A stretch of 64,000 nt of DNA from assembly GCA_000378025.1 (NCBI GenBank), contig KB899087.1:186001-250000 (forward strand), read 5' to 3'. The first letter of the stretch is position 1, and each line of letters opens with the position of its first letter. This document shows, in pieces, positions 18,204-28,320 of the stretch. The notes beneath the pieces are model-generated. The model saw only the letters and a program-made list of their open reading frames with translations, was not told where the DNA came from and searched no databases. A program made the translations under genes and the position numbers. Origin of the DNA: Xanthobacteraceae bacterium 501b (GTDB lineage: Bacteria > Pseudomonadota > Alphaproteobacteria > Rhizobiales > Xanthobacteraceae).

Positions 18204-18228
18204 AGCCGGCCCTTGGGGCCGGCTTTTC
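18204..18228 (+). terminator. Intrinsic terminator after rpmF
   Basis: Stem GCCGGCCC-TTG-GGGCCGGC followed by TTTTCT, 35 bp after rpmF. Confidence 0.9.
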
Positions 18229-18383
18229 TGCGTTGGGCAGCGTGGCGCATGGCTGAAGTGTTAATGCCTGGCTGCTAACGATCCAGAAGCCATGGCGAGC
18301 GAGGCCGGCGCCGTGCCTTTCCGGCGCATTTACCGCTCCGCCGGAACGATGATACCGTCCGCCCGTGAACCTGGGAGCCTGCC

Positions 18384-19625
18384 GTGTTGCGTGATGCGAG
18401 CCGTGGAATGCGCCGGCGCTTTGCCTGGCTGTTCGTGGCGGCCCTGGCGGCTCCTGTGCTGGCCGGCTGCGCGTCCCGGCCGGGCGACGACGCTCTCTCG
18501 GTCATCGATGTCGATACGGTCAGCGTGAGCACGCACACGATCCTGGTCGCCTCGTCGCGCGCCCGCGACCCGCGCCCCGGCGTGTTCTACAGCGGCGAGC
18601 GGACGCCGGAACTGAGCTTCGCCAAGGTCGAGATCAGCGTCCCCCCGACCCACAAGCCGGGCATGGTGGAGGCGCCGACGAAATCGCCGCCCAATCCCGC
18701 CACCGACATGGTGGTGCGCGAGGCGGTGTATCGCGAGACGCCGAAGGAATTCTCCGCCGACCTTAAGAGCGAGCTGGCCAAGTATCCCGCCGGCAAGCGG
18801 CAGGCGGTGATCTTCGTCCATGGCTACAACACGCTGTTCTCGGAAGCGCTCTACCGCCTCACCCAGATGGCGGAAGATTCCAAGGCGCCCGGCGTGCCTG
18901 TTCTCTTCACCTGGGCCTCGCGCGGCGGCATCGCCGATTATGTCTATGACAATAACAGCGCCACCGCCGCCCGCGACCGGCTGGAGGAGACCATCCGCCT
19001 CGTCTTCGCCAGCGGTGCCGACCAGGTCAGCATCGTCGCGCATTCGATGGGCAATTGGGTGACGGTGGAGGCGCTGCGGCAGATCAAGATTTCCGGCAAC
19101 GCGCTGCCATTGACCAAGCTCGGCAATATCGTGCTCGCCGCGCCCGATATCGATGTCGACGTGTTCAAGAGCCAGCTGAAGCGTTTCGGCAAGCTGCCGA
19201 AGCCGTTCATCGTCATCGTCTCGCGCGACGACAAGGCGCTGGCCTTTTCCGATTTCATCGCCGGCGACAAGCCGCGCCTCGGCGCCTACACCCACGACAC
19301 GGAACTCGTCGAGCTGGGCGCCGTCGTTATCGACATGTCCAATGTGAAGTCGACCGACGGCTTCAACCACGCCAAATTCGCCCAGCTGGCGGAAATGGCC
19401 CCGCAGCTGCGGGGCATGCTGGCGCGCGCCGCGAAGGCAAGTGGCGCCTCTTCGGTCGAGGTCGCGGGCATCCAGTTCTCGGGCATCGACAAAATGCGGG
19501 CCGCGCAGCTGGCGGTAGGGCTTCCCGGCGCCACGCAGTCGAGCGCCGGCGAGCCGGACGAGAGCGATCCCGTGGTCGATACCTCCGCCGCCATTGTCGC
19601 CGCGGGGGCGGTGTCGCGGCGCTGA
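18384..19625 (+). CDS. Lipoprotein alpha/beta hydrolase (DUF900 family)
   Basis: Membrane-anchored esterase/lipase-like protein. The N-terminus has a lipoprotein signal with lipobox LAGC (Cys near residue 29). The DUF900 fold shows VIFVHGYNTLFSEALYRL, VPVLFTWASRG, the nucleophile elbow AHSMGNW (Ser) and downstream Asp (SRDDKALAFSD) and a His in GFNHAKF. Members share a fold with lipases; the substrate is unknown. The C-terminal 70 residues are Ala/Ser-rich and look disordered. GTG 18384 has GGGAG at good spacing; ATG 18408 is possible. Confidence 0.88.
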   Translation: MLRDASRGMRRRFAWLFVAALAAPVLAGCASRPGDDALSVIDVDTVSVSTHTILVASSRARDPRPGVFYSGERTPELSFAKVEISVPPTHKPGMVEAPTKSPPNPATDMVVREAVYRETPKEFSADLKSELAKYPAGKRQAVIFVHGYNTLFSEALYRLTQMAEDSKAPGVPVLFTWASRGGIADYVYDNNSATAARDRLEETIRLVFASGADQVSIVAHSMGNWVTVEALRQIKISGNALPLTKLGNIVLAAPDIDVDVFKSQLKRFGKLPKPFIVIVSRDDKALAFSDFIAGDKPRLGAYTHDTELVELGAVVIDMSNVKSTDGFNHAKFAQLAEMAPQLRGMLARAAKASGASSVEVAGIQFSGIDKMRAAQLAVGLPGATQSSAGEPDESDPVVDTSAAIVAAGAVSRR

Positions 19626-19800
19626 CGCTCGCGCCTACAGCGTGAGGGCGGCGGGGCAGGCACGGCGCCGAAGCTCCCGCCCGCGCCGAGGGCGTGCCCG
19701 GACTTCCACGTCGCGCGCGGCGGGGAGGCGAGGCAATAGCGTCCTGAGGCCGGTCAGGCCGCGCGGCGGCGCCCTGCCGGGGTTACGCTCACACGACCTC

Positions 19801-19885
19801 GGCGCTCACCCGTTCTTGGCGCTCACCCGTTCTTGGCGCTCACCCGTTCTTGGCGCTCAGCCGTTCTCAGCGCTCACTCTTTCGT
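19801..19885. repeat. 17-bp tandem repeat, about five units
   Basis: Three exact units GGCGCTCACCCGTTCTT (19801-19851) are followed by two diverged units (19852-19885). The last two run into the 3' end of phaR and include its stop codon at 19874-19876. Such short arrays can vary in copy number; here change would affect the phaR tail or its terminator region. Confidence 0.85.
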
Positions 19886-20458
19886 GCCGCCATCGCCCAG
19901 CTTGTCGAGCCGCTTCTGCATGTCGGCGACCTGCCGGCGCAGCTCGTCGAAATCGTCCGGCTGCGGGCTGGCGGCCGGCGCGGGGGCGGCGTCCTCGGCG
20001 CGGGCGCCGGGAAGGAACATCTTGAAGGTGCGGTCGAACATTTCCATGTTCCGGCGCACATGTTCGTCCAATATGCCGAAGCCACCAATGCCGCCAATGC
20101 CCAGCGTCTTGGTGAAGTTCTCGCGCAGGCTGTTCTGTTCCTTGCTGAAATTCTCGATCGTCATGTCGAGATAGCGCGGAACCAGCATCTGCATGCTGTC
20201 GCCGTAGAAACGGATGATCTGGCGAAGGAAGTTGATCGGCAGGAGATTCTGGCCCTTGCCTTCCTGCTCGAAGATGATCTGGGTCAGCACGGAGTGGGTA
20301 ATGTCGTCGGATGACTTCGCATCGTAGACGACGAAGTCTTCGCCGTTCTTGACCATCTGCGCGAGGTCTTCGAGCGTCACATAGGTGCTCGTGCCGGTAT
20401 TGTAGAGGCGGCGGTTCGCGTATTTCTTGATGGTGACGGGTTCGTTGGATTTTGCCAT
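19874..20458 (-). CDS. phaR: Polyhydroxyalkanoate synthesis repressor PhaR
   Basis: DNA-binding repressor that also binds PHB and controls phasin and PHB genes. The 194-residue product has the PHB/PHA accumulation DNA-binding domain (VTIKKYANRRLYNTGTSTYV, residues 8-27) followed by the conserved LTQIIFEQEGKGQNLLPINF and a FYGDSMQMLVPRYLD segment, then a coiled-coil C-terminus. ATG 20458 is chosen; ATG 20488 would add ten residues. It is divergent from phaAB across 267 bp, which suits control of both directions. Confidence 0.96.
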   Translation of the reverse strand: MAKSNEPVTIKKYANRRLYNTGTSTYVTLEDLAQMVKNGEDFVVYDAKSSDDITHSVLTQIIFEQEGKGQNLLPINFLRQIIRFYGDSMQMLVPRYLDMTIENFSKEQNSLRENFTKTLGIGGIGGFGILDEHVRRNMEMFDRTFKMFLPGARAEDAAPAPAASPQPDDFDELRRQVADMQKRLDKLGDGGTKE

Positions 20459-20725
20459 TGTGATCCAGTCGCCTTGATCGTTTCCCATTGAAAACTCTAG
20501 GACGTTTCCCAGCGCCCGGCTACAGGAATTGTGGCGGCTTACGGCCGCCCGCGGGGCGTGATGCGGGGCTGGGTGCGTCCCGCGCTGACGTGACGTCAAG
20601 AAAATCCGCGTGCCATTGACATGGATCACAGGTGGCTACCACGATGCTGTCACACCTGTTCAAGAAGGTGAGGCGCTGGCCATAGGCCGCGCTGCAAAAC
20701 GGGATCGTACCGGAGGACGTCATTC

Positions 20726-21904
<1,179 letters not shown>

Positions 21905-22038
21905 CGCGCTTCCGGCACAGCCGGCAGGAACTGTGACCCATCGCGGCGGCAAGGCGGGCTGACGACCTTGCCGTCATCAAGAATCGACGTACAAACCGTC
22001 GAGAGTTCCCTGGGGAAGGGACGCCAGAGGGGGGATAC

Positions 22039-22764
22039 ATGGCGCGTGTTGCATTGGTCACCGGGGGTACGCGCGGCATCGGCGCGGCCATCTGCAAAGC
22101 CTTGAAGGCGGCCGGCTATTCCGTCGCCGCCAATTATGCCGGCAATGACGCGGCGGCCGCCAAATTCACCGAGGAAACCGGCATCCCCACCTTCAAATGG
22201 GACGTGTCCGACTTCGCGGCGTGCCAGGCGGGCATCGCCGACGTGACGGCGAAACTCGGTCCGGTCGATGTGCTTGTTAACAATGCCGGCATCACCCGCG
22301 ACGGCATGCTGCACAAGATGACGCCTGAGAACTGGCACGCGGTGATCAACACCAACCTGACCTCGGTGTTCAACATGTGCCGCAACGTGATCGAGGGTAT
22401 GCGCGAGCGCAATTACGGCCGCATCGTCAACATCTCGTCGATCAATGGCCAGAAGGGCCAGATGGGCCAGACCAATTATTCCGCCGCCAAGGCCGGCGAG
22501 ATCGGCTTCACCAAGGCGCTGGCGCAGGAAGTCGCCAAGAAGAATGTCACCGTCAACGCCATCTGCCCGGGCTACATCGCCACCGAAATGGTGCTGGCGG
22601 TGCCGAAGGAGGTGCTGGAGAAGAGCATCATTCCGCAGATTCCGGTCGGCCGGCTGGGCGAGGCCGAGGAAATCGCGCGCTGCGTGGTGTTCCTCGCCGA
22701 TGACGCCGCCGGCTTCATCACCGGCTCGACACTCGCTGCCAATGGCGGCCAGTACCTCACCTGA
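22039..22764 (+). CDS. phaB: Acetoacetyl-CoA reductase
   Basis: NADPH-dependent reduction of acetoacetyl-CoA to (R)-3-hydroxybutyryl-CoA. The 241-residue SDR has the cofactor motif TGGTRGIG (residues 8-15), NNAGITRDG, catalytic Ser, Tyr147 and Lys151 in TNYSAAKAG, and the C-terminal LAANGGQYLT. The ribosome-binding site GAGGGGGG is unusually G-rich. It is the second gene of phaAB; the A-to-B order is the typical rhizobial arrangement. Confidence 0.96.
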   Translation: MARVALVTGGTRGIGAAICKALKAAGYSVAANYAGNDAAAAKFTEETGIPTFKWDVSDFAACQAGIADVTAKLGPVDVLVNNAGITRDGMLHKMTPENWHAVINTNLTSVFNMCRNVIEGMRERNYGRIVNISSINGQKGQMGQTNYSAAKAGEIGFTKALAQEVAKKNVTVNAICPGYIATEMVLAVPKEVLEKSIIPQIPVGRLGEAEEIARCVVFLADDAAGFITGSTLAANGGQYLT

Positions 22765-22770
22765 GGCCAT

Positions 22771-22799
22771 CGCCGCCGCCGTTAGGGCGGCGGCGCTTT
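22771..22799 (+). terminator. Probable terminator after phaB
   Basis: Stem CGCCGCCGCC/GGCGGCGGCG with loop GTTAG and a short CTTT tail; the U-run is weak. Confidence 0.6.
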
Positions 22800-22810
22800 C
22801 CCGGAAAAGA

Positions 22811-23068
22811 TCAGTCGGTTTCGGTCTTGAGGATTTTTCCGCTCGCCGGATCGATGTCGATCTCGATCCGCTGCTGAGCGGCATTGCGGCCCTCGACCTC
22901 CCATTTGCCGTCGTCCATCTCGATCTTGGTGATGGTGGCCATGCCATTGTCGCGGGCGATGCGCAGCGCGTCGTCGATGCCGGTGGCCGGGGTCTGGGCC
23001 AGAACAGGCGCGGCGAACAGCGTGGCAAGAGCGAGGGCAGGCAGAAGGGAACGACAAGGCGTCTTCAT
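22811..23068 (-). CDS. Small secreted PepSY-domain protein
   Basis: An 85-residue exported protein: signal peptide with LLPALALATLFAAPVLAQ, then a single PepSY-like domain (DDALRIARDNGMATITKIEM, RIEIDIDPASGKILKTE). Such domains bind or inhibit peptidases. It is convergent with phaB. ATG 23068 is chosen because the upstream in-frame extension lacks a site and is Arg-rich. Confidence 0.85.
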   Translation of the reverse strand: MKTPCRSLLPALALATLFAAPVLAQTPATGIDDALRIARDNGMATITKIEMDDGKWEVEGRNAAQQRIEIDIDPASGKILKTETD

Positions 23069-23204
23069 GCGGAACTCCTGAGGTGTTGAAGCTGACCCTA
23101 GGGTAATCGGCTCTCGCCGCACGGGTTCCATCCTGCGGCGCGATTGTCGTCCCAACCGCTCTTGGCTTGCGCCGTCCGGCCGGCGATAAGGGGCGCCCAT
23201 CCAG

Positions 23205-24116
23205 GTGTCCCACCCCGTGTCCCCCATGCCTCTCCAAGCGACTGCCCCCCTCTCGCGCCGCACGGCCACGCTGATCGGCTTTACCGCCATCCTGCTGTGG
23301 TCGACGCTGGCGCTCGCGACCTCGTCCACCGGCGCGGTGCCGCCCTTCCTGCTGACGGCGCTGACCTTCGCTATTGGCGGGGCGGTGGGGCTGGCGACCG
23401 CTGTGGCGCGGGGTGTGAGCCTCTCCGTGCTGCGCCAGCCCTGGCCGGTGTGGCTGCACGGGGTGGGCGGGCTGTTCGGCTATCACTTCTTCTATTTCTC
23501 GGCGCTGAAGCTGGCGCCGCCGGCAGAGGCGGGCCTCATCGCCTATCTCTGGCCGCTGCTGATCGTGCTGATGTCGGCCTTCCTGCCGGGGGAAAAGCTG
23601 CGCCCGGCCCATATTGCCGGCGCGGTGATGGGCCTTGCCGGCACGGTGGTGCTGCTGGGCGGGCGGGCCGGCAGCCTCGGCTTCGCGCCGGAATTCGTGC
23701 CCGGCTATCTCGCCGCCGCGCTCTGCGCGGTGATCTGGTCGGTCTATTCGGTCGCCTCGCGGCATTTCGCCAAGGTGCCGACCGAAGTTGTCGCTGGCTT
23801 CTGCCTCGCCACCGCCGTGCTGTCGGCGCTCTGCCATGTCGCGTTCGAGCCGTCGATCTGGCCGGCCGGGGCGGGGGAGTGGCTGGCCGTGGTGGCGCTC
23901 GGCATCGGGCCGGTCGGCATCGCCTTCTACACCTGGGACATCGGCATGAAGCGCGGCGACATCCGCCTGCTCGGCGTCCTATCCTATGCCGCGCCTGTAC
24001 TCTCGACCCTCTTGCTGGTGGCGGCGGGCTTCGCCGCGCTCAGCTGGTCGCTTGGGCTCGCCTGCGCGCTCATCGTCGGCGGTGCCGCCGTGGCGACGCT
24101 GCTGGCGCGGCGGTAA
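23205..24116 (+). CDS. DMT-family exporter (EamA, YddG-like)
   Basis: Ten-helix inner-membrane transporter. The product has two EamA repeats with many hydrophobic segments and the GYHFFYFSALKLAPPAEAGL region characteristic of YddG-type exporters of aromatic amino acids and threonine. Length of about 303 fits. The start is uncertain: GTG 23205, GTG 23217 (better spaced from AGGTG) or ATG 23226 are all possible. Substrate is inferred only from subfamily. Confidence 0.88.
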   Translation: MSHPVSPMPLQATAPLSRRTATLIGFTAILLWSTLALATSSTGAVPPFLLTALTFAIGGAVGLATAVARGVSLSVLRQPWPVWLHGVGGLFGYHFFYFSALKLAPPAEAGLIAYLWPLLIVLMSAFLPGEKLRPAHIAGAVMGLAGTVVLLGGRAGSLGFAPEFVPGYLAAALCAVIWSVYSVASRHFAKVPTEVVAGFCLATAVLSALCHVAFEPSIWPAGAGEWLAVVALGIGPVGIAFYTWDIGMKRGDIRLLGVLSYAAPVLSTLLLVAAGFAALSWSLGLACALIVGGAAVATLLARR

Positions 24117-24129
24117 GAGCGGGAACGGG

Positions 24130-24564
24130 TCAGCCCGGCGACCAGCCGGGCGCGGCCAGCTCGAAGCCGGCGAAGTCGAAGCCGGGCGCCACCGTGCAGC
24201 CCACCAGCGTCCAGTCGCCGAGGCTGCGGGCCGACTGCCAGCCGGCGCGCGGGACGATAAGCTGCGGTTCCTCGCCGGCACCCGTGCCGAGAATATGCGC
24301 CGTCACCGGACCGGAATCGTCCAGCGCCATCCGCAGTTCCAGCGCCGCGCCGGCATACCAGTGCCAGGCCTCGACGGCGTTCACCCGGTGCCAGTGCGAC
24401 ACCTCGCCGGCGGTCAGCAGGAAATAGATCGCGGTGGAGGCGGCGCGCCCGTCCGGCGTCGGGTGCGGATCGCGGAACGTCTCGCGGTAATGCCCGCCCT
24501 CCGGATGCGGCGCGAGCGCCAGATGCGCGATCACCTCCGGGGCGGAAAGTCCGTCGAGCCGCAT
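24130..24564 (-). CDS. Cupin-5 (DUF985) family protein
   Basis: A 144-residue single-domain beta-barrel. The family signature is visible in APHPEGGHYRETFRD, AIYFLLTAGEVSHWHRVNA and the C-terminal VGCTVAPGFDFAGFEL. These proteins are metal-binding cupins of unknown substrate. It starts 3 bp after the gloB stop on the same strand, so the two form an operon, which hints at a sugar- or aldehyde-related role. Confidence 0.9.
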   Translation of the reverse strand: MRLDGLSAPEVIAHLALAPHPEGGHYRETFRDPHPTPDGRAASTAIYFLLTAGEVSHWHRVNAVEAWHWYAGAALELRMALDDSGPVTAHILGTGAGEEPQLIVPRAGWQSARSLGDWTLVGCTVAPGFDFAGFELAAPGWSPG

Positions 24565-24567
24565 GAA

Positions 24568-25341
24568 TCAGCCCCGAAAACTGTTCTTGAGGCTGCGCAG
24601 CTCGGTGAAGACGGCGCCCGGCTCGGCACCGGCCAGGCCGATGCGGGCGGCGAGTTCGGGGTCGTCGGCGCGCATGAACGGGTTGGTCGCCTTCTCCGCG
24701 CCGATTGTGGTCGGCAGGGTCGGCTTGCCGGCGGCCCGCAGCGCCTCGATCTCCTTCAGCCGGGCGGCGACCGCTTCATTGTCGGGCTCCAGGCTGAGGG
24801 CGAAGCGCGCATTGGAAAGGGTGTATTCGTGCCCACAATAGACCGAAATGTCGTCGGGCAGGGTGCGCAGGCGGGCGAGCGATTCCCACAGCACCGGCGG
24901 GTCGCACTCGAAGGGCCGGCCGCAGCCCATGACGAACAGCGTGTCGCCGGAAAACAGCAGCCGCTCTTCCTCGAACAGGAAGACGATGTGCCCCTTGGTG
25001 TGGCCGGGCGTCTCCATCACCCGCCCCACCAGCCCGCCGACGGCGACGGGATCGCCATCCACCACCGCGAAGTCGAGCCCGGGAATGGTCTCGCGCTCCG
25101 CCTTCGGGCCGATGACGGTGGCGCCGAAGCGCTCCTTCAGCGTCTCGACGCCGGCGATATGGTCGGTGTGGTGGTGGGTGACGAGGATATGGGTGAGCGT
25201 CCAGTCCTCGCGCGCCAGCGCGGCCAGCACGGGCGCCACTTCCGGCACGTCGATGACGGCGGTCGCTTCCGTGACGGGATCGCGCAGCAGCACCGCGTAA
25301 TTGTCGGCGAGGCAGGGAATGAGCCGCAGTTCGGCGGGCAT
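24568..25341 (-). CDS. gloB: Hydroxyacylglutathione hydrolase (glyoxalase II)
   Basis: Hydrolyses S-lactoylglutathione to D-lactate and glutathione. The 257-residue metallo-beta-lactamase-fold protein has the binuclear metal motif VTHHHTDHIAG (near 57-67), the ETPGHTKGHI segment with another His ligand, and the conserved FSGDTLFVMGCGR and VYCGHEYTLSN. The C-terminal HAGH domain contains NPFMRADDPELA. It pairs functionally with the glyoxalase I-like gene at 11.5 kb. Confidence 0.96.
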   Translation of the reverse strand: MPAELRLIPCLADNYAVLLRDPVTEATAVIDVPEVAPVLAALAREDWTLTHILVTHHHTDHIAGVETLKERFGATVIGPKAERETIPGLDFAVVDGDPVAVGGLVGRVMETPGHTKGHIVFLFEEERLLFSGDTLFVMGCGRPFECDPPVLWESLARLRTLPDDISVYCGHEYTLSNARFALSLEPDNEAVAARLKEIEALRAAGKPTLPTTIGAEKATNPFMRADDPELAARIGLAGAEPGAVFTELRSLKNSFRG

Positions 25342-25457
25342 GATGACCTCGAAGATTGGCGCTCGGGGGAACGGCGCGGCGCAAGGCCGTCGCCATCAGT
25401 CTAGAGGCCTTTTCGATCAGATGGATACCGCCGGATCGAAAAGGCGCACGCGATGCG

Positions 25458-25976
25458 TCAGCGGCATTCCTGGGCGGCGCGGTCGATCGCCGCCGAGATG
25501 CCGCTCAGGGAATAGGTGTCGGTGGTGACATTGCCGCGCAGGGAGGTGCTTTTCACCACCACGTCCTTGCCCTTGCGCAGGGCGTCGACCAGGCGCGCCT
25601 CCTCGGCGACATTGCGCACCCAGGCGCCGGTGCCGCGGGTGTAGAGGTCGAAATTGGCCGGCCCGATGGTCAGGGTGGCGTCGGTGCCTTCCTTCAGCGC
25701 GAAGCCCATGACGACACTGACCTCGCCCTTCACATTCTCGGCGGTGCGGGTCGAGATGAAGAAATAGGCGGGGTCGCGCTTGAGGCCGGCCGGCATGCGG
25801 GTCTTGGGCTGCGACAGCGCGTAGCAGATCTTTCCGCTGCCGCTGGTGTCGAGATAAACTCCCCAGTCGCCCGACTGGGTGACGAGCTTGGGCGCACCCT
25901 GGGCACTGGCGCCGCCGATCCCGATCATTGCCATTGCCAGGCCGGCGAGGGCGGCGCGCACGGTGCGTCGTGCCAT
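25458..25976 (-). CDS. Invasion-associated locus B (IalB) family protein
   Basis: A periplasmic 172-residue protein with a Sec signal peptide (LAGLAMAMIGIGGASAQ) and the IalB fold: GDWGVYLDT, ICYALSQPKT, AYFFISTRTAENVKGEVSVV and a terminal Cys in QECR, which pairs with an earlier Cys in relatives. In Bartonella IalB aids erythrocyte invasion; in free-living alphaproteobacteria the role is unknown. ATG 25976 is preferred over 25985 on spacing from GGAGG. Confidence 0.9.
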   Translation of the reverse strand: MARRTVRAALAGLAMAMIGIGGASAQGAPKLVTQSGDWGVYLDTSGSGKICYALSQPKTRMPAGLKRDPAYFFISTRTAENVKGEVSVVMGFALKEGTDATLTIGPANFDLYTRGTGAWVRNVAEEARLVDALRKGKDVVVKSTSLRGNVTTDTYSLSGISAAIDRAAQECR

Positions 25977-26193
25977 GGTCTGCATCCTCCGTATCCTCGG
26001 GCCGCCGGGGCGGCTCCGCGTGATTCTCCGTATCGGCGGCATCAGGGATATCCGCGCTGTCCGCGGCTGTGAACCCTTGGTGCTCCGATAGGAAGCGTTT
26101 GAAGCTCAATTGGCGGAAGGGGGGCGGCGAATTGATGGCATGGCAGGACCGTGCGGCCGATTATCCCCGCAAGGCCGCGATTCCCGCCCATGC

Positions 26194-26607
26194 TCAGGAC
26201 GCGCGCAGCCGCTCAAGCGCGGCGCGGGCCGCCGCCCGGTGGTCGGCGCCGATATGGCTGGCCAGCAGGTTCAGCGCCGTCGCCAGCACCGCCGCATCGT
26301 CGGTAAAGCCGAGGCCGACAATGATGTCCGGCACCGCATCGGTGGGCAGCAGGAAATAGGCGAGGGCGCCAAACAGCAGGCCGCGCACCCGGGTCGGCGT
26401 CTGGCTGTCCAGCGCGCAGTAATAGGCGGCCGCCGCGTCCTCGGCGAAGGGAATGCGCGACAGGGCGCCGGCCAGCTTCGGCCAGAAGCGGGCGCGCACC
26501 CGGGCCTCCTCCTCGGCGCCGGCGCCGGGGATGGCGTGGGCTTCCGCCTCGATTCCCTCCCTATCGGGGGCGTCGGCGTCGAAAGCACGGTCGGATCGGT
26601 GGATCAT
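26194..26607 (-). CDS. DUF1232 (YkvA) family membrane protein
   Basis: A 137-residue protein with a hydrophobic DUF1232 segment: ARVRARFWPKLAGALSRI, then VRGLLFGALAYFLLPTDAVP and the family hallmark DIIVGLGFTDDAAVL near residues 95-110. Function unknown; members are small helical membrane-associated proteins. The N-terminal 40 residues are acidic and Ala-rich. ATG 26607 has GGGAGAG at good spacing. Confidence 0.85.
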   Translation of the reverse strand: MIHRSDRAFDADAPDREGIEAEAHAIPGAGAEEEARVRARFWPKLAGALSRIPFAEDAAAAYYCALDSQTPTRVRGLLFGALAYFLLPTDAVPDIIVGLGFTDDAAVLATALNLLASHIGADHRAAARAALERLRAS

Positions 26608-26686
26608 CTCGCTCTCCCGACGGGTCCAGAAAAGGCCCGTCCCGCCAGACATGGTTGCCATTGCGCGCTTTCGCAACATCGCGCCG

Positions 26687-27220
26687 TCACATCAGCGGGT
26701 AGGCGGCCTCCACCCTGTAGGGTCCGCCGCCGACGGAATCGCGCGAGGAGAAGAGGACGAAGCGCGAGACCTGGAAGGTGGCGCTGCGGAAATAGCCGCG
26801 CAAGGCGAGATAATCCGCCACCTGCCGGGGGGCGGCGTCGCGCAGCCGGGCCAGCGTGACATGCGGGCGGAAATTGCGCCCTTCCGGCGGCAGGCCGATG
26901 CGCTTCATCGCCCGCTCATGCTCGGCCTGAAGCTCGTTCAGCGCCTGGTTGGCCTGCACCCCGGCGAAGATCGAATGCGGCTTGTGGTTGCCGAACTGGT
27001 CGACGCCTGAAAGGGTGAGGTCGAAGCCGAAGCGCTCGATCTCGTCGAGCGCGGCGGCGGCGTCGCGGGCGACCGCATGGTCGACATCGCCGATGAAACG
27101 CAGGGTGACGTGATAGAAATCCGGGCTGATCCAGCGAGCGCCGGGAAGGCCGCCGCGCAGCATCGACAGATGCTCGGCGACTTCGCTCGGGATTTCGAGG
27201 GCGGTGAAAAGCCGCGGCAT
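26687..27220 (-). CDS. thpR: RNA 2',3'-cyclic phosphodiesterase (2H family)
   Basis: Cytosolic 2H phosphoesterase of 177 residues. The two HxT motifs are HVTLRF (near 37) and HVTLAR (near 119), each with the expected strand before it. The start MPRLFTALEIP and length are typical. It opens 2',3'-cyclic phosphate ends of RNA such as those made by tRNA splicing or RNases. ATG 27220 follows AGGAGGG. Confidence 0.94.
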   Translation of the reverse strand: MPRLFTALEIPSEVAEHLSMLRGGLPGARWISPDFYHVTLRFIGDVDHAVARDAAAALDEIERFGFDLTLSGVDQFGNHKPHSIFAGVQANQALNELQAEHERAMKRIGLPPEGRNFRPHVTLARLRDAAPRQVADYLALRGYFRSATFQVSRFVLFSSRDSVGGGPYRVEAAYPLM

Positions 27221-27392
27221 GACCCCCTCCTATGGTGTCGGCAAGGGAACCCGTCACCATTGAGACGGATTCGTAGGCCGAGGAAAAGCCAAAAATACGA
27301 CAGGCAAAACACGGGCCGTCCGCAGTGCCGCCACGGGCGCGGATTATCGCTGCGGCTGACGGGAACACTGGGAGCCGATATGGTGAGGCATG

Positions 27393-28223
27393 ATGAGCGA
27401 ATCGACCGACGACGCTGAACTTTTCACCACGGCCGAGGATGCGGCGAAGTCACTCGCCTTTGCCAGCATCCAGTCGATCTATCGTTACCCCGTGAAGGGG
27501 CTGACGCCGGAGCGGCTTGAGCTGGTGGAGCTGATGGCGGGGAAGTATTTCCCCGGCGACCGGCTCTTCGCCATCGAGAACGGGCCCTCCGGCTTCATCG
27601 CCGAAGCCCCGGCCTTCCAGCCGAAGATCAAGTTCCTGATGCTCATGCGCAATGAGCGGCTGGCCGCGCTCGAAGCCCGGTTCGACGACGCGACGGCGGA
27701 GCTGGTGATCCGGCTCGACGGCGCCGAGGTGGCGCGCGGCACGCTCGACACGGCGGAAGGGCGGGAGGTGATCGAGGCGTTCTTCCAGCGCTATTCCCGC
27801 TATGAGCTGCGCGGCGCGCCGCGCGTGCTGGCGGCTCCGCCGGAATTCCGCTTCGTCGACACCACCGAGGGCTATGTCTCGCTGATCAATCTGGCGAGCT
27901 GCCGAGCGCTCGGCGACATCATCGGCCAGCCGGTGGACCCGCTGCGCTTTCGCGGCAATCTCTATCTCGACGGCATGGAGCCGTGGGAGGAGTTCGACCT
28001 CGTCGGCCACACGATCGAGGTGGGCAGCCATGTCCGGCTCAAGATCACCCAGCGCATTTTCCGCTGCGCCGCCACCAATGTCGACCCGGTGACGGCCAAG
28101 CGCGACATGGACGTGCCGGGGACGCTGATGCGGACCTTCGGCCATACCGATTGCGGCATCTTCGCCGAGATCGAGCAGGGCGGGCTTATCGCCGACGGCG
28201 ATTCGGTGCGGATCACGCTCTGA
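27393..28223 (+). CDS. MOSC domain-containing protein (YcbX/mARC-like)
   Basis: A 276-residue protein with the MOSC N-terminal beta-barrel (IQSIYRYPVKGLTPERLELV, then FAIENGPSG) and the C-terminal MOSC domain with the RFRGNLYLDG, RIFRCAATNVDPVTAKRD and GHTDCGIFAEI segments. The Cys in RCAATNVDP is at the place where these proteins bind molybdenum cofactor. It may reduce N-hydroxylated compounds. ATG 27393 fits the GAGG spacing better than ATG 27390. Confidence 0.92.
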   Translation: MSESTDDAELFTTAEDAAKSLAFASIQSIYRYPVKGLTPERLELVELMAGKYFPGDRLFAIENGPSGFIAEAPAFQPKIKFLMLMRNERLAALEARFDDATAELVIRLDGAEVARGTLDTAEGREVIEAFFQRYSRYELRGAPRVLAAPPEFRFVDTTEGYVSLINLASCRALGDIIGQPVDPLRFRGNLYLDGMEPWEEFDLVGHTIEVGSHVRLKITQRIFRCAATNVDPVTAKRDMDVPGTLMRTFGHTDCGIFAEIEQGGLIADGDSVRITL

Positions 28224-28267
28224 GGCCCGCTTCAGACGCCTTCGGCCTTCCCTCTCCACCCCCTAAC

Positions 28268-28297
28268 AAAAAAAGGCCCGGCTGAGCCGGGCCTTTT
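28268..28297. terminator. Bidirectional terminator
   Basis: AAAAGGCCCGGC-TGA-GCCGGGCCTTTTT between the convergent MOSC gene and DUF4167 gene; A-run on one side and T-run on the other. Confidence 0.92.
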
Positions 28298-28320
28298 TCA
28301 TGTGCGGGCGGGGAAGCCGA

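Noticed and set aside
19801-19885. Possible CRISPR-like array
   Set aside because: Units are 17 bp, contiguous without spacers, and no cas gene is near; it is a plain tandem repeat.
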